Below are positions 46,266 through 54,872 of a DNA stretch of 64,000 bases, piece by piece. Source of the stretch: JAHEFU01 sp020440645 (GTDB taxonomy: Bacteria; 4484-113; JAFGCY01); assembly GCA_020440645.1 (NCBI GenBank), contig JAGRNR010000004.1, positions 56,998-120,997 of the forward strand, given 5' to 3'. A program made the position numbers and the translations under genes. Within the stretch, counting starts at the first letter, position 1; the number at the start of each line of letters is the position of its first letter. Below the pieces are notes generated by a model. That model made no database searches. It had not been told where the DNA came from and saw nothing but the letters and a program-made list of their open reading frames with translations.

Positions 46266-46271
46266 TATAAT
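46266..46271 (+). promoter_or_regulatory. -10 element (TATAAT) of PKD lipoprotein gene
   Basis: Consensus TATAAT about 62 bases before the start at 46334. The leader carries AGAGGGA next to the start codon, so this is a normal leadered transcript. Confidence 0.55.
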
Positions 46272-46333
46272 CTCGCTTAACGGTAATTTAATGAACGCAC
46301 GGTCCGCCCTGGATGGGCCGGTTAGAGGGAAAC

Positions 46334-49063
46334 ATGCGGAAACAAGAGCTCTACGGAAAGCCTTACAGGATGATGATCCTGCTGGCACTCCTGCTGCTGG
46401 GAAGTTGCTGCTTCTCATCAGGGGATGTTGAGGACAGCCTGAGCGCTGGAGGCGGCAACCAGTCGCCGAACGCCGTACTGGCCGCTCGGGCAGCAGCCCA
46501 GGTGCAACTCAGTGGCGAAGTGCCCTTCACCGTCAACCTGGACGGCAGCGGCAGCACGGACCCTGACGGCATGATCGTTGATTACGCCTGGGACTTCGAT
46601 GGCGACGGCACCTTCGACCGCAACGGCAGCGCGCCCTCCGTCAACCATACGTATGAGGAAGCCGGCACCTTCAACGTGGTGCTGCGCGTGACGGATGACG
46701 GCGGAGCGACGGACACCGACTTCGCGGTGATCACCGTCGGTGACCCGCAGATGCCGCCCACCGCGGCCGGCGCTGGCGCCCAGGACGATGGCAACCCGCT
46801 GCTGGTCAACTTTGACGGCACTGCCAGCACTGACCTGGATGGCGAGATCGTCAGCTACGACTGGGACTTCGACAACGATGGCACCTTCGACCTGCTGGAC
46901 GGCGGGGCCACCCCCTCCCACGAGTACGCCAGCTTCGGCACGAAGACAGTCACCCTGCGCGTGACCGATGACAGCGGCCTGAGTGACAGCGACACCTTCA
47001 CGGTCAACCTGGCTGAGCCGGCATCCAGCGTCACGGCAGCACTGGCGGCTGAGCCGACCAGCGGCGATGCCCCGCTTGAGGTGGACTTCGATGCCACCGG
47101 CAGCAGCAGCGTTAACAGTGTGATCACGACCTACGACTGGGACCTCGATGACGACGGCACCTTCGAGGTGCTGGACGGCGGGCCGACCCAGACAGCGCAG
47201 TACAACAACCTCTCACAGTCCGCGTCATTCAAGGGCACCAGTGCCCCGAGCGTCGGTGAGAACGGTGAAAGCATCTACACCATCACCGTGCGCGTCAGTG
47301 ATGACAAGGGCAACGAGGACACTGCAACCGCCACCGTGACTGTCAACGCGATCGTCGTGCTGCCCACCAATGACCCGCCGGTCGCGGCGCTGAATGCCAC
47401 TCCGGACAGCGGTGTTTCCCCGCTGGACGTGCTGTTCGATGCCGGTGACTCCACTGACACCGATGGCACGATCGTGGCCTTCGACTGGGATATGGACAAC
47501 GACGGCACCTTCGAGGTGCTGGACGGTGGTGACACGCAGAATGCGCAGTTCACCGCCCTGGGTGACCACACCGTCACCGTGCGTGCCACCGATGACGATG
47601 GCGACAGCTCAACCGCCAGCGCGACCGTGACCGTGCTTGACCCGCCGGTGGCGGCCCTGGCAGCGACCCCGGACAGCGGCGATGCCCCGCTGGATGTGGC
47701 CCTCGACGCCAGCGGATCCACCGACAGCGACGGCACGATCGTGAGCTACGACTGGGACTTTGACAATGACGGCACCTTCGAGACCCTCGACGGTGGCGCA
47801 AGCGTGAACCACACCTACAGCAGCGGCGGTGCGATCACGGCCGCGGTGCGCGTGACTGACAACGACGGCCTGCAGGATACGGCGACCGTCAGCCTTGACA
47901 TCAACAACCCGCCGGTGGCGGACATCACGGCCGACCCGGCCAGCGGAACCGGCAGTGCGCCGGAATTTGAGGTGACCTTCGACGCCTCCGGCAGCACCGA
48001 CAGTGACGGCACGATCGTGAGCTACGACTGGGACATGGATGACGACGGCACCTTCGAGATCATCGGCGGTGCGGCCAGCCAGCAGCAGTTCTACAACAGC
48101 GGCGGGATCTACCCGGTCAGCGTCCGCGTGACGGATGATGACGGTGCGCAGGATACTGCCACCCTGAACTATGACGTGAACGAGCCGCCGGCCGGTGACA
48201 TCGCGAATGACACCCCGAGCGGCGCGATCCCGATGTCCGGTACGCTTGACATCCAGCTCGACGCCACGGGCTCCACCGACAGCGACGGCACGATCGTGCA
48301 GTACAACTGGGACCTTGACGGCGACTTCACCTATGAGGTGATCGACGGCGGGCCGACCCAGACGGTGCAGCTGACAGATGACGGCACCTACAACTTCTAC
48401 CTGGAGGTTGTGGACAATGACGGTGCGACGGGCTTTGCCAGTTCCCAGTCCGTGATCCTCACCCCGCCGACCGCGGTGCTGACTGCCTACGTCTGGCAGA
48501 GTGAGGGCATCCGCTGGGACGGCGAGGGTTCGTGGGATGGCAATGGCACCATCGTGCGCTACGACTTCGATTACAACAACGACGGTGACTACGACGACCC
48601 GGAGGACCAGGTGGACATGGGCCCGTACTACGAGGACTTCCAGTTCTTCGGTGAACCGGGCGACACCAAGACGGTCACCCTGCGCGTGTTCGACAACGAC
48701 GGCCTGAGTGATGAGACTTCCTACACCTGGACGGTGCCCTGGTGGCCGGAAGGTGTGATCGTCCGTACGCCGGCGGCAGACGACAGCGTCGAGGGCACAG
48801 ACGTCTACTACGGAAGCTCACGCTTCATCACACTGGATGGCAGCACTAGCTTCGACAATGACGGCACGATCGTGCAGTACGACTGGGACCTTGACGGGGA
48901 TTTCGTATACGAGATCATCGACGGGCCGGCGACCCTGACCGACATTGAGTTCTCCTCGGAAGGAGGCTCGGTGCTGTACAACATCCACCTGCGGGTGTTC
49001 GACAATGACGGCCTGGACGGCTATGGCTTTGACAGCTTCTTCGTCGAGCAGCCGCCGGCATAG
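46334..49063 (+). CDS. Lipoprotein with nine PKD repeats
   Basis: 909 aa. Start ATG 46334, preceded by AGAGGGA. Signal peptide with lipobox LLLLGSC. The rest is nine PKD-type repeats of about 85-100 residues, each with a core such as STDSDGTIVSYDWDFDNDGTFE and a closing VRVTDDDGLQDT-like strand; the last two are more divergent. The D-x-D-N-D-G-T pattern suggests calcium sites. Repeats are also near-identical at DNA level in places. PKD domains occur in extracellular adhesins and glycan-binding proteins. No catalytic domain is attached. A strong terminator follows, so it is monocistronic. Confidence 0.9.
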   Translation: MRKQELYGKPYRMMILLALLLLGSCCFSSGDVEDSLSAGGGNQSPNAVLAARAAAQVQLSGEVPFTVNLDGSGSTDPDGMIVDYAWDFDGDGTFDRNGSAPSVNHTYEEAGTFNVVLRVTDDGGATDTDFAVITVGDPQMPPTAAGAGAQDDGNPLLVNFDGTASTDLDGEIVSYDWDFDNDGTFDLLDGGATPSHEYASFGTKTVTLRVTDDSGLSDSDTFTVNLAEPASSVTAALAAEPTSGDAPLEVDFDATGSSSVNSVITTYDWDLDDDGTFEVLDGGPTQTAQYNNLSQSASFKGTSAPSVGENGESIYTITVRVSDDKGNEDTATATVTVNAIVVLPTNDPPVAALNATPDSGVSPLDVLFDAGDSTDTDGTIVAFDWDMDNDGTFEVLDGGDTQNAQFTALGDHTVTVRATDDDGDSSTASATVTVLDPPVAALAATPDSGDAPLDVALDASGSTDSDGTIVSYDWDFDNDGTFETLDGGASVNHTYSSGGAITAAVRVTDNDGLQDTATVSLDINNPPVADITADPASGTGSAPEFEVTFDASGSTDSDGTIVSYDWDMDDDGTFEIIGGAASQQQFYNSGGIYPVSVRVTDDDGAQDTATLNYDVNEPPAGDIANDTPSGAIPMSGTLDIQLDATGSTDSDGTIVQYNWDLDGDFTYEVIDGGPTQTVQLTDDGTYNFYLEVVDNDGATGFASSQSVILTPPTAVLTAYVWQSEGIRWDGEGSWDGNGTIVRYDFDYNNDGDYDDPEDQVDMGPYYEDFQFFGEPGDTKTVTLRVFDNDGLSDETSYTWTVPWWPEGVIVRTPAADDSVEGTDVYYGSSRFITLDGSTSFDNDGTIVQYDWDLDGDFVYEIIDGPATLTDIEFSSEGGSVLYNIHLRVFDNDGLDGYGFDSFFVEQPPA
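47700..48340 (+). repeat. DNA-level repeats within PKD gene
   Basis: The coding stretch for STDSDGTIVSYDWD occurs around 47715-47760, 47995-48035 and (with Q-Y-N) 48275-48310 with very few base changes. This indicates recent duplication of repeat units and a potential for recombination-driven length change. Confidence 0.7.
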
Positions 49064-49086
49064 GCTGGAGCAGCAGCGAAACTGGA

Positions 49087-49114
49087 GGGCCGGGTTGATC
49101 CCGGCCCTTTTTTT
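49087..49114 (+). terminator. Rho-independent terminator after PKD gene
   Basis: GGGCCGGG (49087-49094) and CCCGGCCC (49100-49107) form an 8-bp perfect stem with loop TTGAT, followed by seven T. It lies 23 bases after the stop codon. Confidence 0.92.
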
Positions 49115-49223
49115 GACCATTTTCCGGAAATGCTGTTTGGAATGCCCGCCTGCGGGTAACAGATATGGTTCAGGCAGATGGACCCCAATCCACGTCCGTA
49201 ACGGACCCATTGGAGACCTTGTA

Positions 49224-51137
49224 ATGTTTGGAAAGGGTATCGCAGCACTGGCTGCGATTTTTGTCTTGACGGTTGCCGCATCCTGCGGGGGTGGCATGCA
49301 GATGACGGAGATGGATGCCCAGCCGGGCCAGCTCAGCAGCCCGGCCATGCAGCAGTATGCCTCAGCGCTTCCCGCACCTTCAGCGGTGGACAAGGGTGCC
49401 TCGGAAGTCAGCCAGCAGCGCTGGCGCTACGGCAACGAATACCTGCTGGACTTCAACAGCGGCGAGAACTTGCACGAGAAGCTCGACCAGCTGCTGATGC
49501 AGCCGAAATACAACGATGTGCAGGGCGTGGCCTGGGCTGGATACCGCTTCTGGCTGCCGGACTACCAGAATGAGGACCGTGTTGTGGTGGACATCTCCGC
49601 AACGGGCGAGCCGACCCCCGGCACGCTGTACCTCGGGCTTGCCAACTGGGAGACGGACCGCTGGGACTTCTTCGGTGTACCGGAGAGCGGCGATGTCGAG
49701 ACCGGCGCGCTGGCGGACTACATCCGCTTCAGCGATGACCTGCTGCTGGCAGTGCTGCTCGGTGACGGGCAGGATGACACCGCGATCAACAGCATCCGCG
49801 TCGGCGGCGAGCTGGAGCTGACCGCGGTGCTCACGAGCGACATGGCGATCGGGCTGGCCCCGACGGCGATCACGCTCAACGGCATCGACAGCGTGGCCTA
49901 CGGCGGCGACGTGATGAAGTACGAGTTCGACCCGCTCGGCGACGGCAACTGGATTGACAACGGGGCCGACCCGGACCTGGTGCAGTTCTACCTCAACCCG
50001 GGCTACTACATGGCCGGGCTGCGCATCACCGACGACCTCGACAACATCGCCTATGACTACCTGCCGGTGATCGTGCAGGATGTCGCGGGCTATGACGAGG
50101 TGGAGGACAATGACGACGTGGAGCATGCCCAGCAGCTGCAGGCCTCCTGGATGTCCGGCTTCAAGGGCAACTGGGGCAACGACGGCGTGCATGGCGATGA
50201 CTACGACGTGTTCAGCTTCGAGCTGCAGCAGTCCGCCAGCATTGACTTCGGCCTGTCGCTGTCAGACTTCGGCGCCCGCCTGATGCTCTACCGCTCCTTC
50301 AACAACGGTTCCGACATCGAGCCGGTGCGCACCACCGAGATCAAGGGCCTGCTGAAGGAGATGCACGGCAGCCTGGACCCGGGACAGTACTACCTTGTGG
50401 TGGACAGCCCCTTCGGTGGCGACGGCATGGACATTGACTACACGCTCAGCCTCGACATGAGCCTGAGCGAGGCCCCGGTGGTGATCATCGAGGACTACCA
50501 GATGGAGGTTGCCAGCGGTGCGGCGCTCGCCTTCAGCATTGACAACAGCTACGACCCGGACGGCAGCATCTCGATCTGGAGCGTGGACCTGAACGGCGAC
50601 GGCCACTTCGAGGTGAACAGCGGCGGCAGCGGCAGCTTCCTGTTCGACGCCCCCAAGCGCCCCGGCCACTTCCTGGGCACGGCGCGGGTGGTTGACAACA
50701 CCGGCATCGCCGCCACGAAGCAGTTCGAGCTGATAGTGACCGGTGAGACTGACCACAACCACATCGAGTCCGAGCCGAACAACGACTACGACGAGATGGA
50801 CGAGCTGCCGCTGTTCGACTTCGGCAAGCTGCTCGGTGAGGTCGGCGGTGACATCAACGGCCCGGACATGCAGGACTACTACAGCTTCAGCACCCAGGTC
50901 AGCGGCTCGATCGAGTTCGACCTTGACGTGATTGACGAGCTGTTCGGTGAAGTCTCGCTGTACCTCGTGCGCTGGAATGGTGCCGAGTGGGACTTCGTGA
51001 AGCAGCTGAACACCGGCATGGACGGCGTGCTGACAACCGGTGCCTTCACGCCGGCGGGTGATTACGCACTGCTGGTGACGGCGCTGGAGGGCAGCTCCCG
51101 CTACTACATCAACGGCAGCTTCTCGCCGGACTTCTAG
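49224..51137 (+). CDS. Lipoprotein with shared N-domain, PKD-like and two PPC domains
   Basis: 637 aa from ATG 49224 (TGGAGA upstream); longer in-frame versions would cross the terminator at 49087. Signal peptide with lipobox VAASC. Residues about 60-200 carry the domain shared with other lipoproteins here (WAGYRFWLPDY, LYLGLANWETDRWDFFGVPE). Next is a PKD-like unit (ITLNGIDSVAYGGDVMKYEFDPLGDGNW). Then a PPC (bacterial pre-peptidase C-terminal) domain (EVEDNDDVEHAQQL...DDYDVFSFELQQ...LDPGQYYLVVDS), a second PKD-like unit and a second PPC domain (ESEPNNDYDEMDEL...DYYSFSTQVSGSIEF...AGDYALLVTALEG). No peptidase domain is attached. Confidence 0.82.
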   Translation: MFGKGIAALAAIFVLTVAASCGGGMQMTEMDAQPGQLSSPAMQQYASALPAPSAVDKGASEVSQQRWRYGNEYLLDFNSGENLHEKLDQLLMQPKYNDVQGVAWAGYRFWLPDYQNEDRVVVDISATGEPTPGTLYLGLANWETDRWDFFGVPESGDVETGALADYIRFSDDLLLAVLLGDGQDDTAINSIRVGGELELTAVLTSDMAIGLAPTAITLNGIDSVAYGGDVMKYEFDPLGDGNWIDNGADPDLVQFYLNPGYYMAGLRITDDLDNIAYDYLPVIVQDVAGYDEVEDNDDVEHAQQLQASWMSGFKGNWGNDGVHGDDYDVFSFELQQSASIDFGLSLSDFGARLMLYRSFNNGSDIEPVRTTEIKGLLKEMHGSLDPGQYYLVVDSPFGGDGMDIDYTLSLDMSLSEAPVVIIEDYQMEVASGAALAFSIDNSYDPDGSISIWSVDLNGDGHFEVNSGGSGSFLFDAPKRPGHFLGTARVVDNTGIAATKQFELIVTGETDHNHIESEPNNDYDEMDELPLFDFGKLLGEVGGDINGPDMQDYYSFSTQVSGSIEFDLDVIDELFGEVSLYLVRWNGAEWDFVKQLNTGMDGVLTTGAFTPAGDYALLVTALEGSSRYYINGSFSPDF

Positions 51138-51201
51138 GCCGGCCGCAGTTGGCAGCATCCGAGGCCCGGGCATGTCCCGGGCCTCACTGCGTTTCTACTG
51201 T

Positions 51202-51207
51202 CATAAT
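51202..51207 (+). promoter_or_regulatory. -10 element (CATAAT) of membrane protein gene
   Basis: CATAAT ends seven bases before ATG 51215, consistent with a leaderless or near-leaderless transcript. Confidence 0.55.
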
Positions 51208-51214
51208 CAGCAGG

Positions 51215-52060
51215 ATGGATAGCGGCCGGACTGATCAGGGAGCGGATGGCGGACCGGATGAATTGTCCGGTCTCGACATGTGGTTCCGGCAGCGGCGCAG
51301 GAGCTGGGCTGAACGTTACCCGGGACAGCTGAGGCTGAGCTGGCTGCTGCTGGGCTGCTGCCTGCTGGTGCAGTTTACCCCTGTGCTGATTGAGTACCAG
51401 CGCTCGCCTGGCGGCACAATGGCAATCAGCATGGGCATGCTGCAGCTGATCCAGCGCCTGCTGGCAACGCTGTTCAGCCTCGCCCTGATGCTGCAGTTCT
51501 TCAACCTGGCGGGATCTTGCATCTCATACTGCCTGCCCGGCAGTGACATGATCGGTCCGCAGGACCTGCGAAGCTTCCACCTGCAGCTGCGCCGCAACTG
51601 CCTGGCGATCAGCTACCGCTTAGCATTCCGATTCGTACTGCCGGTGCTGCTTGTCGGCCTGCTGGCCGACAGCCTGGTCAACCTGCGCGTGGGAGTTGTC
51701 GAGCCCCTTGAGAACCTGGCAGCCGTGCTTCTGTGGATGCTGCTGAGCATGCAGTTTGCGCTGGTCGCTACGCAGCTGGGGATGCGCCTGCCGGGCATGC
51801 AGTTCGTGCTGCGCTCACTGCTGGGGATACTTGGCATGCTGCTTGTGCTGTTCATTTCGATTGCGCCCCTGATGGCAATCTACATCTTCAGTGACAATTA
51901 CTTCTATGAAATCAGTGGTGGACAACTGCAGCTGCTGCTGTCTGGTACACCTGTGCTGATGCAGCTCCTGATCCTCTATGGCCTGCTGCGCTGGACACGT
52001 GTGCCACCGCCGGACATGATTTCGGAACTGGACCGGCACAGTGCCGTGCGCCGGGTCTGA
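51215..52060 (+). CDS. Polytopic membrane protein, unknown
   Basis: 281 aa from ATG 51215. After a 45-residue charged cytoplasmic stretch come about six membrane segments (LRLSWLLLGCCLLVQFTPVLI, LIQRLLATLFSLALMLQFFNLAGS, FRFVLPVLLVGLLADSLV, LAAVLLWMLLSMQFALVATQL, LRSLLGILGMLLVLFISIAPLMAIY, LMQLLILYGLLRW). No recognised motif. The family may be YIP1-like, but this is a guess from topology only. Confidence 0.7.
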   Translation: MDSGRTDQGADGGPDELSGLDMWFRQRRRSWAERYPGQLRLSWLLLGCCLLVQFTPVLIEYQRSPGGTMAISMGMLQLIQRLLATLFSLALMLQFFNLAGSCISYCLPGSDMIGPQDLRSFHLQLRRNCLAISYRLAFRFVLPVLLVGLLADSLVNLRVGVVEPLENLAAVLLWMLLSMQFALVATQLGMRLPGMQFVLRSLLGILGMLLVLFISIAPLMAIYIFSDNYFYEISGGQLQLLLSGTPVLMQLLILYGLLRWTRVPPPDMISELDRHSAVRRV

Positions 52061-52297
52061 GCAATCCAGCTACACGAAAGGTGCCAATCGTTTGCAATGG
52101 AAACAGTTGCTTTATTGCTCACTGGACAACTTCTCCACCGGTAAACACTACTGCTTGCACCATTAACCCCTTATATTGTTAATTGTTACTTGTTCTGGAA
52201 TTGCCTCGCTGATACCATGTTTCTGTTACTCAGGGGCTGATTCGCAGATTCAAGGGCACTTCAATACAGTGGGATAGTCCCGAAGAAGGACTGGGTT
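52061..52297 (+). other. AT-rich intergenic region before tandem lipoprotein genes
   Basis: 237 bases, clearly richer in A+T than its flanks, with no open gene. Several promoter-like hexamers occur (TTGTTC / TACCAT with 17-bp spacing around 52190-52220), but none is convincing. It probably carries the promoter of the lipoprotein gene at 52298. Confidence 0.4.
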
Positions 52298-54667
52298 ATG
52301 CGAGTTTGGACAGTCAGGGGCATGCTTTCCGGCATGCTTGCGCTGGCAATGCTCGCCGCAGGCTGCGGATCTTCCGGTCCCCGGACCGGCAGCGATGCGG
52401 CACTGCAGCCGGTCATTGCCGGGACGGATGATGGGGCTATGGGCCTGCCGGCGGTTTCGGAGCTGCTGCGTTACCCGAGTACGGTTGCCAACCAGCAGGA
52501 TCGCGGCATCTCCGGAACCCAGTTCTGCAGCCTGCTGCCGCATCGCAATGCCGTTGAGGACAAGTCCGCCAAGGTGGCGGTGCTCAGCCCCGGTGATCCG
52601 CAACCGGGCCATGCCTATGCGCTTTACCGGCTGGCGATTGAGCGCAGCTATGCCGAGGGACCGGCGCTCGACCCGGTGGTGAACGCTACCTTCACGGAAT
52701 TCCCGGAGGGTACGCAGGCCTTCTTCATGGTCGCCAACCTTGCCAGCGGGCGCTGGGAAATCAGTGAGCTGCTGCTGGATGCTGAAAGCGGTGACTACCG
52801 GGCGGAATTCTCCGGCTGGCAGGACCGTGACAACGAGTTCGCCGCGATGTTCTGCGGTGTGCTGGTGACGGGCAGTGGCCCGGCCAGGCTCAAGCGCCTG
52901 CGCTTCGGTGAACTGTTCCGGCCGGAGATTGACTGCGAGCTGCAGCAATCTGACAGCCAGGGAGCAAGCGCAGAGCTGTCCATCTGGTCCAGGATCTACG
53001 AGGCCGGAGATGACCGCTTCGGCGGGATTGCCAGTGTCGAGGCTGACTACGATAATGATGGCAGCATCGACGAGTTACTGGCGACTAAGTCGTTGAGTGT
53101 CTACGAATCGGAGGCACCCTTCATCCTGCCGCAGCCGGGGCACTACACACCGCGGCTGCTGGTCACCGCCGGGACGGGGGAAACGTATGAGCATTTCGAG
53201 GATGCCTGGCTGGGCCAGCCCGGCACTGATCCCCCGCTGGCCGACCTGCAGGTGGCAGGCGCACCCTACAGGCTTATCAATGAGCTGATCCAGTTTGATG
53301 CCAGCGCAAGCACGGCAGGCAGTTCCCCGATCAGCGGCTATGACTGGTTCATCAACGGCCGTCGGCTGGGCAGCAGTACTGAGCCCGTGTTTGAATACAG
53401 CTTCCCGATGGCCGGCAGCTACCGGCTGTCCGTCAGGGTCAGTGATGGCAACTTCAACACGAGCTCAGCTGAGCTGCGCCTGCTTGTCAACGAGACTGAG
53501 CACGGTTGGCAATCGGTTCCCTCCAGCGAAGCTTCGCTGCTGGGTTTTGAGAACCGCCGGGAGCTGGCTGTGATCGCCGGGCATCCAGCGCTGCTGACCG
53601 AGTATCCGGTGGGCCAGGTCAACTACCTGCGCGCGCTGGATCCTGAGGCTTCCAGCTGGCCGACGGTGTCTGTGGATGTGCTTGGGCCGGATGACAATTT
53701 CAGCAACATCCCGGCCGGCCTGCTGGAAATCAACGGCAAGCCGGCTGTGTTCTATGTCCGCGACCGTACTCCGATCTTTGACGACGAATTGCTGGTGACA
53801 TATGCCTCGGATGTGCATGGCAGCACCTGGTCCGCTCCGCAGCTCTGCTTCTCCGAGGAGGACATCATCGCGGACCAGTACCTTGACTCACTGGACGTGC
53901 AGGTCATCGCGGGCAAGCCGGCGATCTTCTACCGCGCGGCCGGCGAGGGCAAGGTCTGGAAGTACCGCAGCGCCACTGATGCAATGGGGCTCAACTGGAA
54001 CGAGGCAACGCAGGTCAGCCCGATTGATCCACAGTTTGCTGATTTCAATGCCTTTATGACGGAATGGAACGGCAAACCCTGTGTGGCCTGGCAGCAGACT
54101 GATGCTGAAAACATTGAGACACTGTGCTTCTCATCCGCCAGTATGGCGGATGGCAGCGCCTGGAATGACGCCATTGTCACGATGGAGAACGACTACTACG
54201 GCGTGTTCAGCATGCTGGACTTTGAGATCATCAATGGCCGGCCAGCGATCTATTTCGGCGGATACTTTGCAGGCGACTGCCCGGTGATGGACGGCGGCGG
54301 GGGTTACCTGACCGCGCTTGATGACAACGCGGAAACATGGTCCACGCCCGTCATGCTCAGCCGTGAGAGCATGGCCTTCTTCGGGAACCTGCTGGAGCTG
54401 GATGGCCTGCCGGCGATCGTTATGATTGCCGACCCCTACCTTGACGGCGGTGGCAGCTTCGGGGACAGCCTGTCCATCACGATGAGCATCGCCGAGGACC
54501 CGCTGGGACGCCGCTGGTCACCTCCGGTGGTTGATACGCAGGTGCTGGATAGTGACTACTATGGCTCAGTGTTCTATCCACGGGAGATCTGCCTGATGGT
54601 GGATGGCGTGCCGACCGCAGTGTTGCAGCAGGCTGCGGATACGATACTGGGCGCAGTGTTCTATTAG
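52298..54667 (+). CDS. Lipoprotein with shared N-domain, PKD-like unit and NGKPA repeats
   Basis: 789 aa; AAGGA lies upstream of ATG 52298. Lipobox LAAGC (Cys about residue 23). It has the shared N-terminal domain (FFMVANLASGRWEISELLLDAESGDYRAEFSGWQDRDNEFAAMFCGVLVTG...LKRLRFG, about 140-210), then PKD-like sequence (YRLINELIQFDASASTAGSSPISGYDWFING, about 325-395). The C-terminal half has repeated EINGKPAVFYV, VIAGKPAIFYR, EWNGKPCVAW, IINGRPAIYFGG, ELDGLPAIVMI strands, suggesting a beta-propeller. It is the tandem paralogue of the next gene, and even the bases before the start codons are similar (CCCGAAG..GG.CTGGGT). Confidence 0.8.
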   Translation: MRVWTVRGMLSGMLALAMLAAGCGSSGPRTGSDAALQPVIAGTDDGAMGLPAVSELLRYPSTVANQQDRGISGTQFCSLLPHRNAVEDKSAKVAVLSPGDPQPGHAYALYRLAIERSYAEGPALDPVVNATFTEFPEGTQAFFMVANLASGRWEISELLLDAESGDYRAEFSGWQDRDNEFAAMFCGVLVTGSGPARLKRLRFGELFRPEIDCELQQSDSQGASAELSIWSRIYEAGDDRFGGIASVEADYDNDGSIDELLATKSLSVYESEAPFILPQPGHYTPRLLVTAGTGETYEHFEDAWLGQPGTDPPLADLQVAGAPYRLINELIQFDASASTAGSSPISGYDWFINGRRLGSSTEPVFEYSFPMAGSYRLSVRVSDGNFNTSSAELRLLVNETEHGWQSVPSSEASLLGFENRRELAVIAGHPALLTEYPVGQVNYLRALDPEASSWPTVSVDVLGPDDNFSNIPAGLLEINGKPAVFYVRDRTPIFDDELLVTYASDVHGSTWSAPQLCFSEEDIIADQYLDSLDVQVIAGKPAIFYRAAGEGKVWKYRSATDAMGLNWNEATQVSPIDPQFADFNAFMTEWNGKPCVAWQQTDAENIETLCFSSASMADGSAWNDAIVTMENDYYGVFSMLDFEIINGRPAIYFGGYFAGDCPVMDGGGGYLTALDDNAETWSTPVMLSRESMAFFGNLLELDGLPAIVMIADPYLDGGGSFGDSLSITMSIAEDPLGRRWSPPVVDTQVLDSDYYGSVFYPREICLMVDGVPTAVLQQAADTILGAVFY

Positions 54668-54768
54668 GGCTGTTCTCGGGAAGTCATTCAGCCTGTATCT
54701 GCCTGTTGCATGCAGCTGCATGGGAACAGTTCGGAAAGTCTATACCTTCAGCCAGGCAGAAGTGTTCA

Positions 54769-54797
54769 TTGCACTTTGAGGTCTGGCTTGCTATGAT
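54769..54797 (+). promoter_or_regulatory. Sigma70-type promoter of lipoprotein gene at 54873
   Basis: TTGCAC (54769-54774), a 17-bp spacer and TATGAT (54792-54797). The expected start near 54804 gives a leader of about 69 bases. So the second of the two tandem paralogues has its own promoter. Confidence 0.7.
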
Positions 54798-54872
54798 CAG
54801 AGGGTTGCGCGGTCTTTGCCTGTTATGCGGTCCGCGTAAATTCAGTGGGGATACAACCCGAAGGGCTGGGTC

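Noticed and set aside
46185..46418. Upstream extension of the endonuclease IV-like gene to 46418
   Set aside because: The family N-terminus (MNYPQEF...YIGPSGRP) starts at 46184, and GATAAT lies six bases before it. The extension would run through two promoters of the divergent region.
48945..49223. N-terminal extension of the PPC lipoprotein gene to 48945
   Set aside because: It would overlap the end of the PKD gene, cross a strong terminator (49087-49114) and place a normal signal peptide in mid-protein. ATG 49224 is used instead.
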